The position numbers and the translations under genes were made by a program. A stretch of 64,000 nt of DNA from Pseudomonas sp. SDI (lineage in GTDB: Bacteria > Pseudomonadota > Gammaproteobacteria > Pseudomonadales > Pseudomonadaceae): contig NZ_QETK01000012.1 of assembly GCF_003105155.1 (NCBI RefSeq), forward strand, positions 92,361 to 156,360. Direction: 5' to 3'. Positions 44,382 through 52,636 of this stretch are shown one piece after another. The notes under the pieces are model-generated. The model did not search any database and was not told the origin of the DNA. It saw only the letters and a program-made list of their open reading frames with translations. Positions within the stretch are counted from its first letter, which is position 1. Every line of letters begins with the position of its first letter.

Positions 44382-44693
44382 TTAACCGCCCGAGCCTTGC
44401 GGCAGCAAGCGACAGCCCTCGCGGGTGCCCAGCCACACTGCCGTATTGCGTCGGCCCAGGCCTTCGGCGCTGACCCGACGACGCGGCGGCTCGTCCTCCA
44501 GCCAGCTCAACGGCAGGTACTGCTGGACGTAACCCTGGCAGTAGGCGGCATCGAACCCCATGACATACCGGCAGGAACAGTATTCCTTGGCCGAGTAGGC
44601 GCTGAGGACATCCGGAAAGTCGCCCAGCGCCTCGCGCTCGTACCAGGCCCAAGCGCCGAGCAGCGCCAGCAGGATCAGCAGCAAACGCTTCAT
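44382..44693 (-). CDS. Small exported protein of 103 residues, unknown function
   Basis: An N-terminal hydrophobic segment (KRLLLILLALLGAWAWY) serves as a signal or anchor. The rest is hydrophilic with four cysteines, three in YCSCRYVMGFDAAYCQGY and one in REGCRLLP, suggesting disulfides in the periplasm. It begins inside the end of the serine hydrolase gene (4-base overlap) and is likely translated with it. I recognise no family. Confidence 0.75.
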   Translation of the reverse strand: MKRLLLILLALLGAWAWYEREALGDFPDVLSAYSAKEYCSCRYVMGFDAAYCQGYVQQYLPLSWLEDEPPRRRVSAEGLGRRNTAVWLGTREGCRLLPQGSGG

Positions 44694-45790
44694 GGCCAGT
44701 CTCCGGGAAACGCCGCCAGCACCCGTTTGAGCAACTCGTTGTGCTGGTAGCTGCCATCGCGGTCATCGCCATAGCGCACGATCACCAGTTGCCGGCTCGG
44801 CAGCACATACAGTGCCTGGCCCCAATGCCCGAGCGCGGCGAAGGTGTCCGCCGGGGCATCTGGCCACGGCCGTGATGCATCACCCAGCGAGCTGTTCAAC
44901 CACCAGTGTCCGCCCGGTGTCGCTTCGCCCGGCTCGACGCCAGCCTGTACAAAGGGCGTGCGGTTGAACGTCACCCACTCGGCCGGCAGCAACGGCTGGC
45001 CATTCCAGCGCCCATTGCGTTGCATCAACAGGCCGATGCGCGCCAGGTCGCGGGCACTCAGGTACAGGTAGGAGGAGCCGACAAACGTACCGCTGGGGTC
45101 TTGCTCCCAGGTGGCCTGGCGAATCCCCAACGGTTCGAACAATGCCTGCCACGGGTAGGCGTCGTACTGCTGGCTGCCGAGCATACCGCGCAAGGCGGCA
45201 GCCAACAGGTTGCTGTCACCACTGGAATAACGGAAGCGCTTACCCGGCTCCGCCAGCGTCTCATGCCCGGCGGTGTAGGCGGCCATGTCGAGGCGACCAC
45301 GGGTGTAGAGCATGGCCACCACCGAGGACTTGAGCGGGGCGTATTCGTAGTCCTCCTGCCACTCCAGGCCGCTGGCCCAATGCAGCAGGTCCTTGAGGCG
45401 GATCCCCGGGTGCGCCTGCAACGGCGGGTAAAAACGCGCGGCCGAGTCGTCGAGGGTGAACCGACCTTGACCGTAGGCAACGCCGAGCAGGGTCGCCAGG
45501 ACGCTCTTGCTGATCGACCAGGTCAGGTGCGGGGTGGTCACCGTGGTGGGCGCCGCGTAGCGTTCATAGACGATGCGCCCTGCCTGCACCACCAGCAGCG
45601 CATCGCTGCGCACGCCGCTACGCTGGCTCGAGTCGCGCGGGGGAAAGGCGTACTGGCCAAGCGCCTGGACCGCCGGCCCGGTATTCACCGGTGCCACCTG
45701 CCAATCCGGGATCGGCCAACTTTCGGCGCCGGCCGTGGTGCTCCAGCAGCCGGCAACGATCAACAGCCAGGACAGCCGCGTTTTACCCAT
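44690..45790 (-). CDS. Class C beta-lactamase-fold serine hydrolase
   Basis: A 366-residue exported hydrolase with a signal peptide ending near STTAGA. The catalytic SxxK is SISK at 92-95. The second motif reads YSSGDSN instead of the YxN of true AmpC, and the third is GHWGQ near residue 330. This pattern is that of esterases or peptidases of the family, so a resistance role is unlikely. The small cysteine-rich gene downstream overlaps it by four bases. The substrate is unknown. Confidence 0.88.
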   Translation of the reverse strand: MGKTRLSWLLIVAGCWSTTAGAESWPIPDWQVAPVNTGPAVQALGQYAFPPRDSSQRSGVRSDALLVVQAGRIVYERYAAPTTVTTPHLTWSISKSVLATLLGVAYGQGRFTLDDSAARFYPPLQAHPGIRLKDLLHWASGLEWQEDYEYAPLKSSVVAMLYTRGRLDMAAYTAGHETLAEPGKRFRYSSGDSNLLAAALRGMLGSQQYDAYPWQALFEPLGIRQATWEQDPSGTFVGSSYLYLSARDLARIGLLMQRNGRWNGQPLLPAEWVTFNRTPFVQAGVEPGEATPGGHWWLNSSLGDASRPWPDAPADTFAALGHWGQALYVLPSRQLVIVRYGDDRDGSYQHNELLKRVLAAFPGDWP

Positions 45791-45832
45791 GACCCGCTCT
45801 CAAGGCGATGATCGGCCAAGGCTAGCAGGCGT

Positions 45833-46726
45833 TCATGACAATCCCGCAGCGGCCCAGGCTTTAGCCAGGCGCTTGGCCCGCGCCGCGCCAGCCAGTTCGA
45901 GGATGCCGCGATCGCGTTGCCAGAGCTCGGCGCAGGCGCCCGGGGCCGTCAGCAGCGCCGCATCGAGTTCGCCGCGCAAGGCACCAAACTGGGCAAACAG
46001 ACCACCCAGCAACAGGTGCGTGGACGGCGCGTCGGCGCATTGCCGGCTGGCTTCGGCGCAGCCACCGAGCACGCTGATCAACCGTAGCTGCAAGCCTTGC
46101 GGCCATTGGCTGACGCGGCCCACACCATAGAGCCAGGCCACCAGTGCGCTGAGCACGTACAGGTCTTCCAGCGAACGGAACGGCTTCACGTAGTTGTCCC
46201 AGCCATCCCCGGCCAGCCGCTCGCACAGGGCCTGCTCCAGGTGCAGCCGGGCGTGGCCCACTTCGGGCATCAGCGGCAGCGTCGGCAACGGTTCCAGGCT
46301 GACCCCCGGCTCGCCGGGATAGACCACCGCCAGACGCAGGCAGGGCGACTCGCCAGGCGCCTCGACACGGGCGGCGACCAGCAGCCAGTCGGCCTCCAGC
46401 CCGGCGGTGACGAAATCCTTGCTGCCGGTAAGGCGCAGCGCGTCCAGGTCCAGGCGCATGCGCATGTCGGCCGGGCGCACACTGCGCTGTTCGGTCGCAC
46501 ACAACGCACCCAGGCTGGGCGGTGCGCTGGGCCATAACACGCGCAATGCCGCCTGGTAACCGACCAGGAAGGCCAGCCCCGGCGTGGGCATCCGCTGACC
46601 GCCGAGCACAGCCAGTTCGAACGGGCCGACCGGGCCCAGACCGTCAAGCAAACTGGCGTAGGTGTCGCCCAGGCTGCCCAGCAGCGGCTGCGCCTGCGGG
46701 TGATTGAGTCGTTCCAACCAGGTCAT
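45833..46726 (-). CDS. Acyl-CoA-dehydrogenase-like protein, short form
   Basis: A 297-residue protein related to the acyl-CoA dehydrogenase fold: the middle beta domain is recognisable (DLDALRLTGSKDFVTAGLEADWLLVAA) and the C-terminal part is helical. It is about 80 residues shorter than normal, lacks most of the N-terminal helical domain, and I cannot find the catalytic glutamate context, so it may be non-catalytic or act on a different substrate. The ATG at 46726 has AAGGAG seven bases upstream. It diverges from olsBA. Confidence 0.75.
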   Translation of the reverse strand: MTWLERLNHPQAQPLLGSLGDTYASLLDGLGPVGPFELAVLGGQRMPTPGLAFLVGYQAALRVLWPSAPPSLGALCATEQRSVRPADMRMRLDLDALRLTGSKDFVTAGLEADWLLVAARVEAPGESPCLRLAVVYPGEPGVSLEPLPTLPLMPEVGHARLHLEQALCERLAGDGWDNYVKPFRSLEDLYVLSALVAWLYGVGRVSQWPQGLQLRLISVLGGCAEASRQCADAPSTHLLLGGLFAQFGALRGELDAALLTAPGACAELWQRDRGILELAGAARAKRLAKAWAAAGLS

Positions 46727-46744
46727 GCACACACTCCTTGGGGG

Positions 46745-46773
46745 CTGTCATCCAAGCATCACCAATTGTTCAC
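46745..46773 (+). promoter_or_regulatory. Degenerate Pho-box-like repeats upstream of olsB
   Basis: Three heptamers CTGTCAT, GCATCAC and TGTTCAC follow each other at exactly 11-base intervals, each keeping the TCA core of PhoB half-sites. The match to the CTGTCAT consensus is good only for the first, so this is a candidate. Confidence 0.4.
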
Positions 46774-46859
46774 GGCGGTGACACCACGGCTACCTAGGCT
46801 GAGCTTGCACAACAAAGTCGACCGGCCGCAACCCCATGGCTGGCTTATGGAGACTCGCA

Positions 46860-47615
46860 ATGACTCAGATCGCTCGCTCTGGCGACAACAGCACTGACCG
46901 CCGTCTGCAAGCCGAACGTCTGGTTGGCCCGGCGGCCCTGCAGGAAGCCCAAGCCCTTCGCTTCAGCGTCTTCAGCGCGGAGTTCAAGGCCAAACTCAAA
47001 GGCGCCGAACTGGGCCTGGACATGGACGACTACGATATCCATTGCCGACACATCGGCGTGCGCGATCTGAACAGCGGCCGCCTGGTGGCCACCACCCGCC
47101 TGCTCGATCACCAGGCTGCCAGTAGCCTGGGCCGGTTCTACAGCGAAGAGGAATTCAGCCTGCACGGCCTCGGCCACCTGCAAGGGCCAATCCTCGAACT
47201 GGGCCGCACCTGCGTCGACCCGGCCTACCGCAACGGCGGCACCATCGCCGTGCTCTGGGGCGAGCTGGCCGAAGTGCTCAACGAAGGCCGCTACAGCTAC
47301 CTGATGGGCTGCGCGAGCATCCCCATGCAGGACGGCGGCGTGCAGGCCCACGCGATCATGCAGCGCCTGCGTGAACGCTACCTGTGCACCGAACACCTGC
47401 GCGCCGAACCGAAGAAGCCATTGCCGAGCCTCGACCTGCCGGGCAACGTCATCGCCGAAATGCCGCCGCTGCTCAAGGCTTACATGCGCCTCGGCGCGAA
47501 GATCTGCGGCGAGCCGTGCTGGGACGAAGACTTCCAGGTCGCCGACGTATTCATCCTGCTCAAGCGCGAGGAGTTGTGCCCGCGCTACGCCCGGCACTTC
47601 AAGGCGGCAGTCTGA
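46860..47615 (+). CDS. olsB: L-ornithine N-alpha-acyltransferase
   Basis: A 251-residue GNAT-fold acyltransferase that links a 3-hydroxy fatty acid from acyl carrier protein to ornithine, the first step of ornithine lipid synthesis. Key stretches are [42 protein letters not shown] and [14 protein letters not shown], all typical of OlsB. The ATG at 46860 has GGAGA upstream. The stop shares a base with the olsA start (TGATG). Ornithine lipids replace phospholipids when phosphate is scarce, which fits the Pho-like repeats upstream. Confidence 0.93.
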   Translation: MTQIARSGDNSTDRRLQAERLVGPAALQEAQALRFSVFSAEFKAKLKGAELGLDMDDYDIHCRHIGVRDLNSGRLVATTRLLDHQAASSLGRFYSEEEFSLHGLGHLQGPILELGRTCVDPAYRNGGTIAVLWGELAEVLNEGRYSYLMGCASIPMQDGGVQAHAIMQRLRERYLCTEHLRAEPKKPLPSLDLPGNVIAEMPPLLKAYMRLGAKICGEPCWDEDFQVADVFILLKREELCPRYARHFKAAV

Positions 47616-48400
47616 TGCAGCGCGTGCGCGTGACCGCGCGCATCCTGCGGGTGCTGCTGGTGGTGCTGTTCGGCCTGGGCATGGCGACCCTGTTCAGCCT
47701 CTACGAGCGCCTCGGCATGCCGGCCCCGGCACAACGCCGGCAACGCTGGTCGCAGCTGTTCATGCGCCGCCTGGCCGGCGCTCTGCCGTTCAAGGTGCGG
47801 GTAGTCGGCCAACTGCCGAGCCGACCGATGCTGTGGCTCAGCAACCATGTGTCGTGGACCGACATCCCACTGCTCGGCATGCTTGCCCCGCTGTCGTTCC
47901 TGTCCAAGGCCGAAGTGCGCGCCTGGCCGGTGGCCGGCTGGCTGGCACTGAAGGCCGGCACACTGTTCATCCGGCGTGGCGGTGGCGACAGCCAACGGTT
48001 GCGCCAGCAGATCAGCCAGCACCTGGAGCAGGCCTGCTCATTACTGATCTTCCCCGAAGGCACCACCACCGACGGGCGCAGCCTGCGCACCTTCCACGGC
48101 CGGCTGCTGGCCAGCGCCATAGACACCGGCATACCGCTGCAACCAGTGGCCCTGCGCTACCTGCGCGACGGCAAGCCCGACCCGGTAGCGCCCTTTATCG
48201 GCGACGACGACCTGCTCTCGCACCTGCTGCGGTTGTTTGCCAATGACTGCGCCGAGGTCGAAATCAAGCTGCTGACGCCGATTGCCAGCGCGGGTGAAGA
48301 ACGTGCGGCGCTAGCGTTCAAGGCGCAACAGGCGGTGCAAATCGCACTGTTCGGCGCCGAGCCGGCCATGCCGCTGCCGCGGCGGGCGAAAGCCGCTTAA
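47615..48400 (+). CDS. olsA: Lyso-ornithine lipid O-acyltransferase
   Basis: A 261-residue membrane acyltransferase of the PlsC type that adds the second fatty acid to lyso-ornithine lipid. An N-terminal membrane helix (ILRVLLVVLFGLGMATLF) precedes the catalytic HX4D motif (SNHVSWTD, about residues 77-84) and the glycerol-phosphate-like FPEGTTTDG motif at about 147. It directly follows olsB with a one-base overlap, completing the two-enzyme pathway. Its stop overlaps acpH by four bases on the other strand. Confidence 0.93.
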   Translation: MQRVRVTARILRVLLVVLFGLGMATLFSLYERLGMPAPAQRRQRWSQLFMRRLAGALPFKVRVVGQLPSRPMLWLSNHVSWTDIPLLGMLAPLSFLSKAEVRAWPVAGWLALKAGTLFIRRGGGDSQRLRQQISQHLEQACSLLIFPEGTTTDGRSLRTFHGRLLASAIDTGIPLQPVALRYLRDGKPDPVAPFIGDDDLLSHLLRLFANDCAEVEIKLLTPIASAGEERAALAFKAQQAVQIALFGAEPAMPLPRRAKAA

Positions 48401-48978
48401 GCTGGTTGCCGGGCCTTGCCGGCAAAGGCCTGCAGCTCGGGGTAGAACGCGCGAAAGTCATCCAGCAGCGGCTGGTACAACGCTGCCACTTCGTCCAGTG
48501 CGCCCTCCAGGCCCTCGGGCCGCGACAGGCGCCGGGCGATGCCGCGAAACACCTGCCCGAGCACTGTGAACTCACGGTACGAACCCAGCCAGTCGTCGGC
48601 GGCCATGTACGGCGCAATCTGCGCCAGCCGTCCTGGCAAGTCCGCTTGCGCCGCCAGTACCCGGTACACGCGCCCGGTGAACTGCTCCAGCGGCTGCCCG
48701 GCGTAATCCTGCCAGTGCAGGGCCAGGCAGTGGTCGAAAAACACATCGAGCATGATCCCGGCATAGCGTCGCCGTCCCGCCGGGAAGCGCGCCAGCGCGG
48801 CCAGCACCAGCGGGTGGCGGTCGGTGAACACATCGATTTGCCGGTGCAGACGGATCGCCGCTTCCAGCGGTTGCGGAAAGCGCCCAGCCAGCGGGCCTTT
48901 GACGAAATCACCATAGAGGCTGCCGAGCAGTTGCTGCGGCTGCTCGCCGCCCAGGTGAAGGTGTGCGAGGTAGTTCAT
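48397..48978 (-). CDS. acpH: Acyl carrier protein phosphodiesterase
   Basis: A 193-residue AcpH (DUF479) enzyme that removes the phosphopantetheine arm from acyl carrier protein. It starts MNYLAHLHLGGEQPQQLLGSLYGDFVKG. The HD-like metal-binding residues lie in IDVFTDRHPLVLAALARF and IMLDVFFDHCLALHW. The length fits the family. It converges on olsA, another user of acyl carrier protein; co-regulation is not implied. Confidence 0.92.
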   Translation of the reverse strand: MNYLAHLHLGGEQPQQLLGSLYGDFVKGPLAGRFPQPLEAAIRLHRQIDVFTDRHPLVLAALARFPAGRRRYAGIMLDVFFDHCLALHWQDYAGQPLEQFTGRVYRVLAAQADLPGRLAQIAPYMAADDWLGSYREFTVLGQVFRGIARRLSRPEGLEGALDEVAALYQPLLDDFRAFYPELQAFAGKARQPA

Positions 48979-49005
48979 GCTGCGCAGTCTAGCACCGGGC
49001 GACCA

Positions 49006-49092
49006 ATATCGTTATAACCCGATATAGCGATTTACGCTGCGCTAAGAACCACATCATATTTGTATATCGCGAAATACCGATTTATATTTCGC
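49006..49092 (+). promoter_or_regulatory. Paired inverted repeats before the ArsR-type gene
   Basis: ATATCG/CGATAT (49006-49025) and GCGAAATA/TATTTCGC (49069-49092) both have an 8-base spacer and share TATCG/CGATA elements, repeated again in ATCGCGATATACC (49098-49110). They are good candidates for operators of the ArsR-type regulator that follows. Confidence 0.6.
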
Positions 49093-49131
49093 TCCATCGC
49101 GATATACCGCTACAACACGAGCCCAACTCCC

Positions 49132-49434
49132 ATGCCTCTCGATCTCGACGAAATAATAAAAGCCCTGGCCCACCCAGTACGGCGAGAAATCCTCAACTGG
49201 CTGAAAGACCCGGACCTGCAGTTCCCCGACCAGCATCACAGCACCGAACACGGTGTCTGTGCCGGCCAGATCGATCAACGCTGCGGCCTGTCGCAGTCGA
49301 CGGTCTCAGCCCACCTGGCGACCCTGCAGCGCGCGGGCTTGGTGACCAGCCAGAAGGTCGGGCAGTGGAACTTCTTCAAACGCAACGAGGACACCATCCA
49401 GGCCTTCCTCAAGCAGATGAGCCAAGAGCTCTGA
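49132..49434 (+). CDS. ArsR-family winged-helix regulator
   Basis: A 100-residue repressor-type protein: ALAHPVRREILNWL starts the DNA-binding domain, and CGLSQSTVSAHLATLQRAGLV is the recognition helix and wing. The usual metal-binding CxCxxC is absent. Two cysteines occur, in GVCAGQ and QRCGLS, the latter in the DNA-binding region. That suggests a thiol or electrophile signal more than a metal, which would fit the downstream enone reductase XenB. It is the first gene of a three-gene operon; the MFS gene starts 13 bases after its stop. Confidence 0.88.
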   Translation: MPLDLDEIIKALAHPVRREILNWLKDPDLQFPDQHHSTEHGVCAGQIDQRCGLSQSTVSAHLATLQRAGLVTSQKVGQWNFFKRNEDTIQAFLKQMSQEL

Positions 49435-49447
49435 CAAGGACCTTGCA

Positions 49448-50617
49448 ATGCCCCTTTCACTCCTGATCCTGGCGCTCAGCGCCTTCGCCATCGGCACTAC
49501 CGAGTTCGTCATCATGGGCCTGTTGCCCGAGGTGGCCAGCGACCTCGGTGTGTCGATCCCCGGCGCCGGCTGGCTGGTTACCGGCTACGCCCTGGGCGTG
49601 GCCATCGGCGCGCCGTTCATGGCCCTGGCCACTGCGCGCCTGCCGCGCAAGGCCGCCCTGGTGGCCCTGATGGGTGTGTTCATCGTCGGCAACCTGCTGT
49701 GCGCGCTGGCCAGCGACTACAACGTGCTGATGTTTGCCCGCGTGGTCACCGCGCTGTGCCACGGCGCCTTCTTCGGTATCGGTTCGGTGGTCGCCGCCAG
49801 CCTGGTGCCGGCCAATCGCCGCGCCTCGGCCGTGGCCCTGATGTTCACCGGCCTGACCCTGGCCAACGTGCTCGGCGTGCCGCTGGGAACCGCGCTGGGT
49901 CAGGTAGCCGGCTGGCGCTCGACCTTCTGGGCCGTGACCGTGATCGGCGTGGTTGCCCTGATCGGCCTGATCCGCTTCCTGCCGCTGCGCCATGACGAGG
50001 AAAAACTCGACATGCGCGCCGAGCTGGCCGCCCTCAAAGGCGCCGGTATCTGGCTGTCGTTGTCGATGACCGTGCTGTTCTCGGCGTCGATGTTTACCCT
50101 GTTCACCTACGTTGCGCCGCTGCTCGGCGACGTTACCGGGATCTCGCCACGCGGTGTGACCTGGACCCTGCTGTTGATCGGCCTGGGCCTGACCCTGGGC
50201 AACATCGTCGGCGGCAAGCTCGCCGACCGCCGCCTGGGCGCCACCCTGCTCGGTGTATTCGCCAGCATGGCGCTGGTGTCCACGGTACTGAGCTGGACCA
50301 GCGCTGCGCTGATCCCGGCAGAAATCACCCTGTTCCTCTGGGCCACCGCCGCCTTCGCCGCGGTGCCGGCGCTGCAGGTCAACGTGGTGACCTTCGGCAA
50401 GGCTGCGCCGAACCTGGTCTCGACCCTGAACATCGGCGCGTTCAACCTGGGCAACGCCCTGGGCGCCTGGGTTGGCGGCACGGTCATCGCCCAAGGCCTG
50501 GGCCTGACCCGCGTACCGCTGGCGGCAGCGGCCCTCGCGGTGCTGGCGCTGATCGTCACGCTGATTACTTTCCGTCAGAACGGCGCCGACGCCGAACTGG
50601 CTCCTGCCACTCACTGA
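49448..50617 (+). CDS. MFS exporter of the ArsR-xenB operon
   Basis: A 389-residue protein with twelve helices of the AraJ/YdhP-type arabinose-polymer or drug exporter group: FAIGTTEFVIMGLLPEVASDLGVS at the N-terminus, ATARLPRKAALVALMGVFIVGNLLCA in the helix 2-3 region, and LMFTGLTLANVLGVPLGTALGQ, the antiporter motif of helix 5. Export of a toxic compound or reduced product is likely; the substrate is not shown. It lies between an ArsR-type regulator and xenB, 20 bases before the latter. Confidence 0.9.
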   Translation: MPLSLLILALSAFAIGTTEFVIMGLLPEVASDLGVSIPGAGWLVTGYALGVAIGAPFMALATARLPRKAALVALMGVFIVGNLLCALASDYNVLMFARVVTALCHGAFFGIGSVVAASLVPANRRASAVALMFTGLTLANVLGVPLGTALGQVAGWRSTFWAVTVIGVVALIGLIRFLPLRHDEEKLDMRAELAALKGAGIWLSLSMTVLFSASMFTLFTYVAPLLGDVTGISPRGVTWTLLLIGLGLTLGNIVGGKLADRRLGATLLGVFASMALVSTVLSWTSAALIPAEITLFLWATAAFAAVPALQVNVVTFGKAAPNLVSTLNIGAFNLGNALGAWVGGTVIAQGLGLTRVPLAAAALAVLALIVTLITFRQNGADAELAPATH

Positions 50618-50637
50618 TTGCTACGAGGTTCATGCAC

Positions 50638-51687
50638 ATGACGACTCTTTTCGACCCGATTACCCTCGGCGATCTGCAACTGCCGAACCGCATCATCATG
50701 GCCCCGCTGACCCGCTGCCGCGCCGACGAAGGCCGCGTGCCCAACGCGCTGATGGCCGAGTACTACGTGCAGCGCGCCAGCGCCGGGCTGATTCTCAGCG
50801 AAGCCACCTCGGTGACGCCGATGGGCGTTGGCTACCCGGACACCCCAGGGATCTGGTCCAACGACCAGGTGCGGGGCTGGACCAACATCACCAAGGCGGT
50901 ACACGGCGCCGGTGGGCGGATCTTCCTGCAACTGTGGCACGTGGGGCGGATTTCCCACCCCAGCTACCTGAACGGCGAAACCCCGGTAGCACCGAGCGCC
51001 ATCCAGCCCAAGGGGCATGTGAGCCTGGTGCGACCGATCACCGAGTTCCCAACGCCGCGGGCGCTGGAAACGGCAGAAATCGCCGATATCGTCGAGGCGT
51101 ACCGCACGGGGGCCGAGAATGCCAAGGCGGCCGGTTTCGATGGTGTAGAGATTCATGGGGCCAACGGCTACCTGCTCGACCAGTTCCTGCAAAGCAGCAC
51201 CAACCAACGCACCGACCTGTATGGCGGCTCGCTGGAGAACCGCGCGCGTCTGCTGCTGGAAGTGACCGATGCGGCCATCGAGGTGTGGGGTGCCCACCGG
51301 GTCGGCGTACACCTGGCACCACGCGCCGACAGCCACGACATGGGCGATGCCAATCGGGCCGAAACCTTTACCTATGTGGCGCGTGAGCTGGGCAAGCGCG
51401 GCGTGGCATTCATCTGCTCGCGGGAGAAGGAAGGCGACGACAGCATCGGGCCGTTGATCAAGGAAGCCTTCGGCGGGCCATACATCGTCAACGAGCGCTT
51501 CGACAAGGCCAGCGCCAATGCGGCGCTGGCGAACGGCACGGCGGACGCCGTGGCGTTCGGTATTCCGTTTATTGCCAACCCTGACCTGCCGGCACGGCTG
51601 GCAGCGGATGCACCGCTGAACGAGCCGCACCCGGAGACCTTCTATGGCAAGGGCCCGGTGGGTTACATCGATTATCCGCGGCTGTAA
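50638..51687 (+). CDS. xenB: Old yellow enzyme, xenobiotic reductase B
   Basis: A 349-residue FMN- and NADPH-dependent ene-reductase that matches XenB of P. putida/P. fluorescens nearly throughout: LFDPITLGDLQLPNRIIMAPLTRCRADEGRVPNALMAEYY, FLQLWHVGRISHPSYLNGE and the HGANGYLLDQFLQ substrate-site block with the paired His and Asn. XenB reduces nitroesters, nitroaromatics and enones. I choose the ATG at 50638, nine bases after GAGG, over 50632. It is the last gene of its operon, ended by a palindromic terminator. Confidence 0.95.
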   Translation: MTTLFDPITLGDLQLPNRIIMAPLTRCRADEGRVPNALMAEYYVQRASAGLILSEATSVTPMGVGYPDTPGIWSNDQVRGWTNITKAVHGAGGRIFLQLWHVGRISHPSYLNGETPVAPSAIQPKGHVSLVRPITEFPTPRALETAEIADIVEAYRTGAENAKAAGFDGVEIHGANGYLLDQFLQSSTNQRTDLYGGSLENRARLLLEVTDAAIEVWGAHRVGVHLAPRADSHDMGDANRAETFTYVARELGKRGVAFICSREKEGDDSIGPLIKEAFGGPYIVNERFDKASANAALANGTADAVAFGIPFIANPDLPARLAADAPLNEPHPETFYGKGPVGYIDYPRL

Positions 51688-51698
51688 CTGAGGCCCCT

Positions 51699-51728
51699 AT
51701 CGCGGGACGACTCGTCCCGCGATGTTTT
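51699..51728. terminator. REP-like palindrome acting as terminator after xenB
   Basis: ATCGCGGGACGA and TCGTCCCGCGAT pair perfectly around one C (51699-51723), followed by GTTTTT. It lies between convergent genes and belongs to the repeat family seen at 12704, 20519, 24057 and 59912. Confidence 0.8.
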
Positions 51729-52547
51729 TCAGGGCCGCGCGTTGATCTGCTGTTGCAGGTTCTGCACCTGGCTTTGCAAGGTATTGATGTTGCGCGTCAC
51801 CTGCCCACGGAAGGCGTCGAACTCTGCCGTCGATGCACCATTGGCTGCAGGTGCCGGGCGGTTCTCCTGCTCGCTCTTGAGCACGATCAGGTCCTGTTCC
51901 AGCCGCTGGATCGCCACGTTCGGATTACCCTGCTTCTTCAGCGCGGCAATCTCCGCCCCCAACTCCTTGAGCTGTGCATCGACCTTGCTGGTGTCGGCTT
52001 GCGCCGCTTTCAGCGTGGTCAGCTCCGTGGCGAGCACTTTCATCTGCTCCTGAAGCTGGGCATTCTGTGCCTGTTGCGCAGCCACCTGCGCCAGCGCTTC
52101 GTTCAGCCGCTTGCCCAGATCGCCGGCCTGCCCGGCCACCCCCTCCTGCTGCTTGCCCTGCTCCAGCAGGCTGGCCTGCAACTGCTTGATCTGCAACTTC
52201 AGCGCTTCGCTGCCGGAATTCACCGTACTCTCGCTGGCATCGACCTTGCCGCTGATCGCCTGCAAGCGCCCGGCCGCCTCTTCGCTGATCCGCGCAAAGG
52301 CTTCCTGGGTCGCCACCAGTTGCTGCTCCATCAGCGACATCTGCTGGAAGCTCCACCAACCCAGACCGCCCAAGGCAATGAACGACGCCCCCAGCAACGC
52401 CCACAACGGCGCCGTCAGCGGCTTGCGCGCCGCCTGCAGCTTGGCTATGCGCGGGTTGGCCAGCGGGGCAAACTCATCGTCATCGCGCACCACTGCCTTG
52501 AGGGTGGGCACATTGTCAAAATCGTCATCGCGAGCATCGTTACGCAT
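51729..52547 (-). CDS. Single-pass membrane protein with long coiled coil
   Basis: A 272-residue protein: an acidic cytoplasmic N-terminus (MRNDARDDDFDNV), one membrane helix at about 48-66 (LWALLGASFIALGGLGWW), then about 190 residues of Gln/Ala/Leu-rich periplasmic coiled coil (repeats such as LKLQIKQLQASLLEQGKQQ). No catalytic domain is visible. The shape suggests a scaffold or spacer at the cell envelope. Annotations of such proteins as ATPases are common but not supported here. Confidence 0.8.
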   Translation of the reverse strand: MRNDARDDDFDNVPTLKAVVRDDDEFAPLANPRIAKLQAARKPLTAPLWALLGASFIALGGLGWWSFQQMSLMEQQLVATQEAFARISEEAAGRLQAISGKVDASESTVNSGSEALKLQIKQLQASLLEQGKQQEGVAGQAGDLGKRLNEALAQVAAQQAQNAQLQEQMKVLATELTTLKAAQADTSKVDAQLKELGAEIAALKKQGNPNVAIQRLEQDLIVLKSEQENRPAPAANGASTAEFDAFRGQVTRNINTLQSQVQNLQQQINARP

Positions 52548-52636
52548 GTAGGGTTTTCAACCGCCGTGATAGCAAATGAGCACTAGTATAAACCGTCAAA
52601 ATGACACCCCGGTCGACCGCGTTCCAGCACATCGGT

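Noticed and set aside
44690..45790. AmpC-type beta-lactamase as a resistance gene
   Set aside because: SxxK is present, but the second motif is YSSGDSN instead of YxN and the third motif is GHWGQ, the pattern of other serine hydrolases of the fold.
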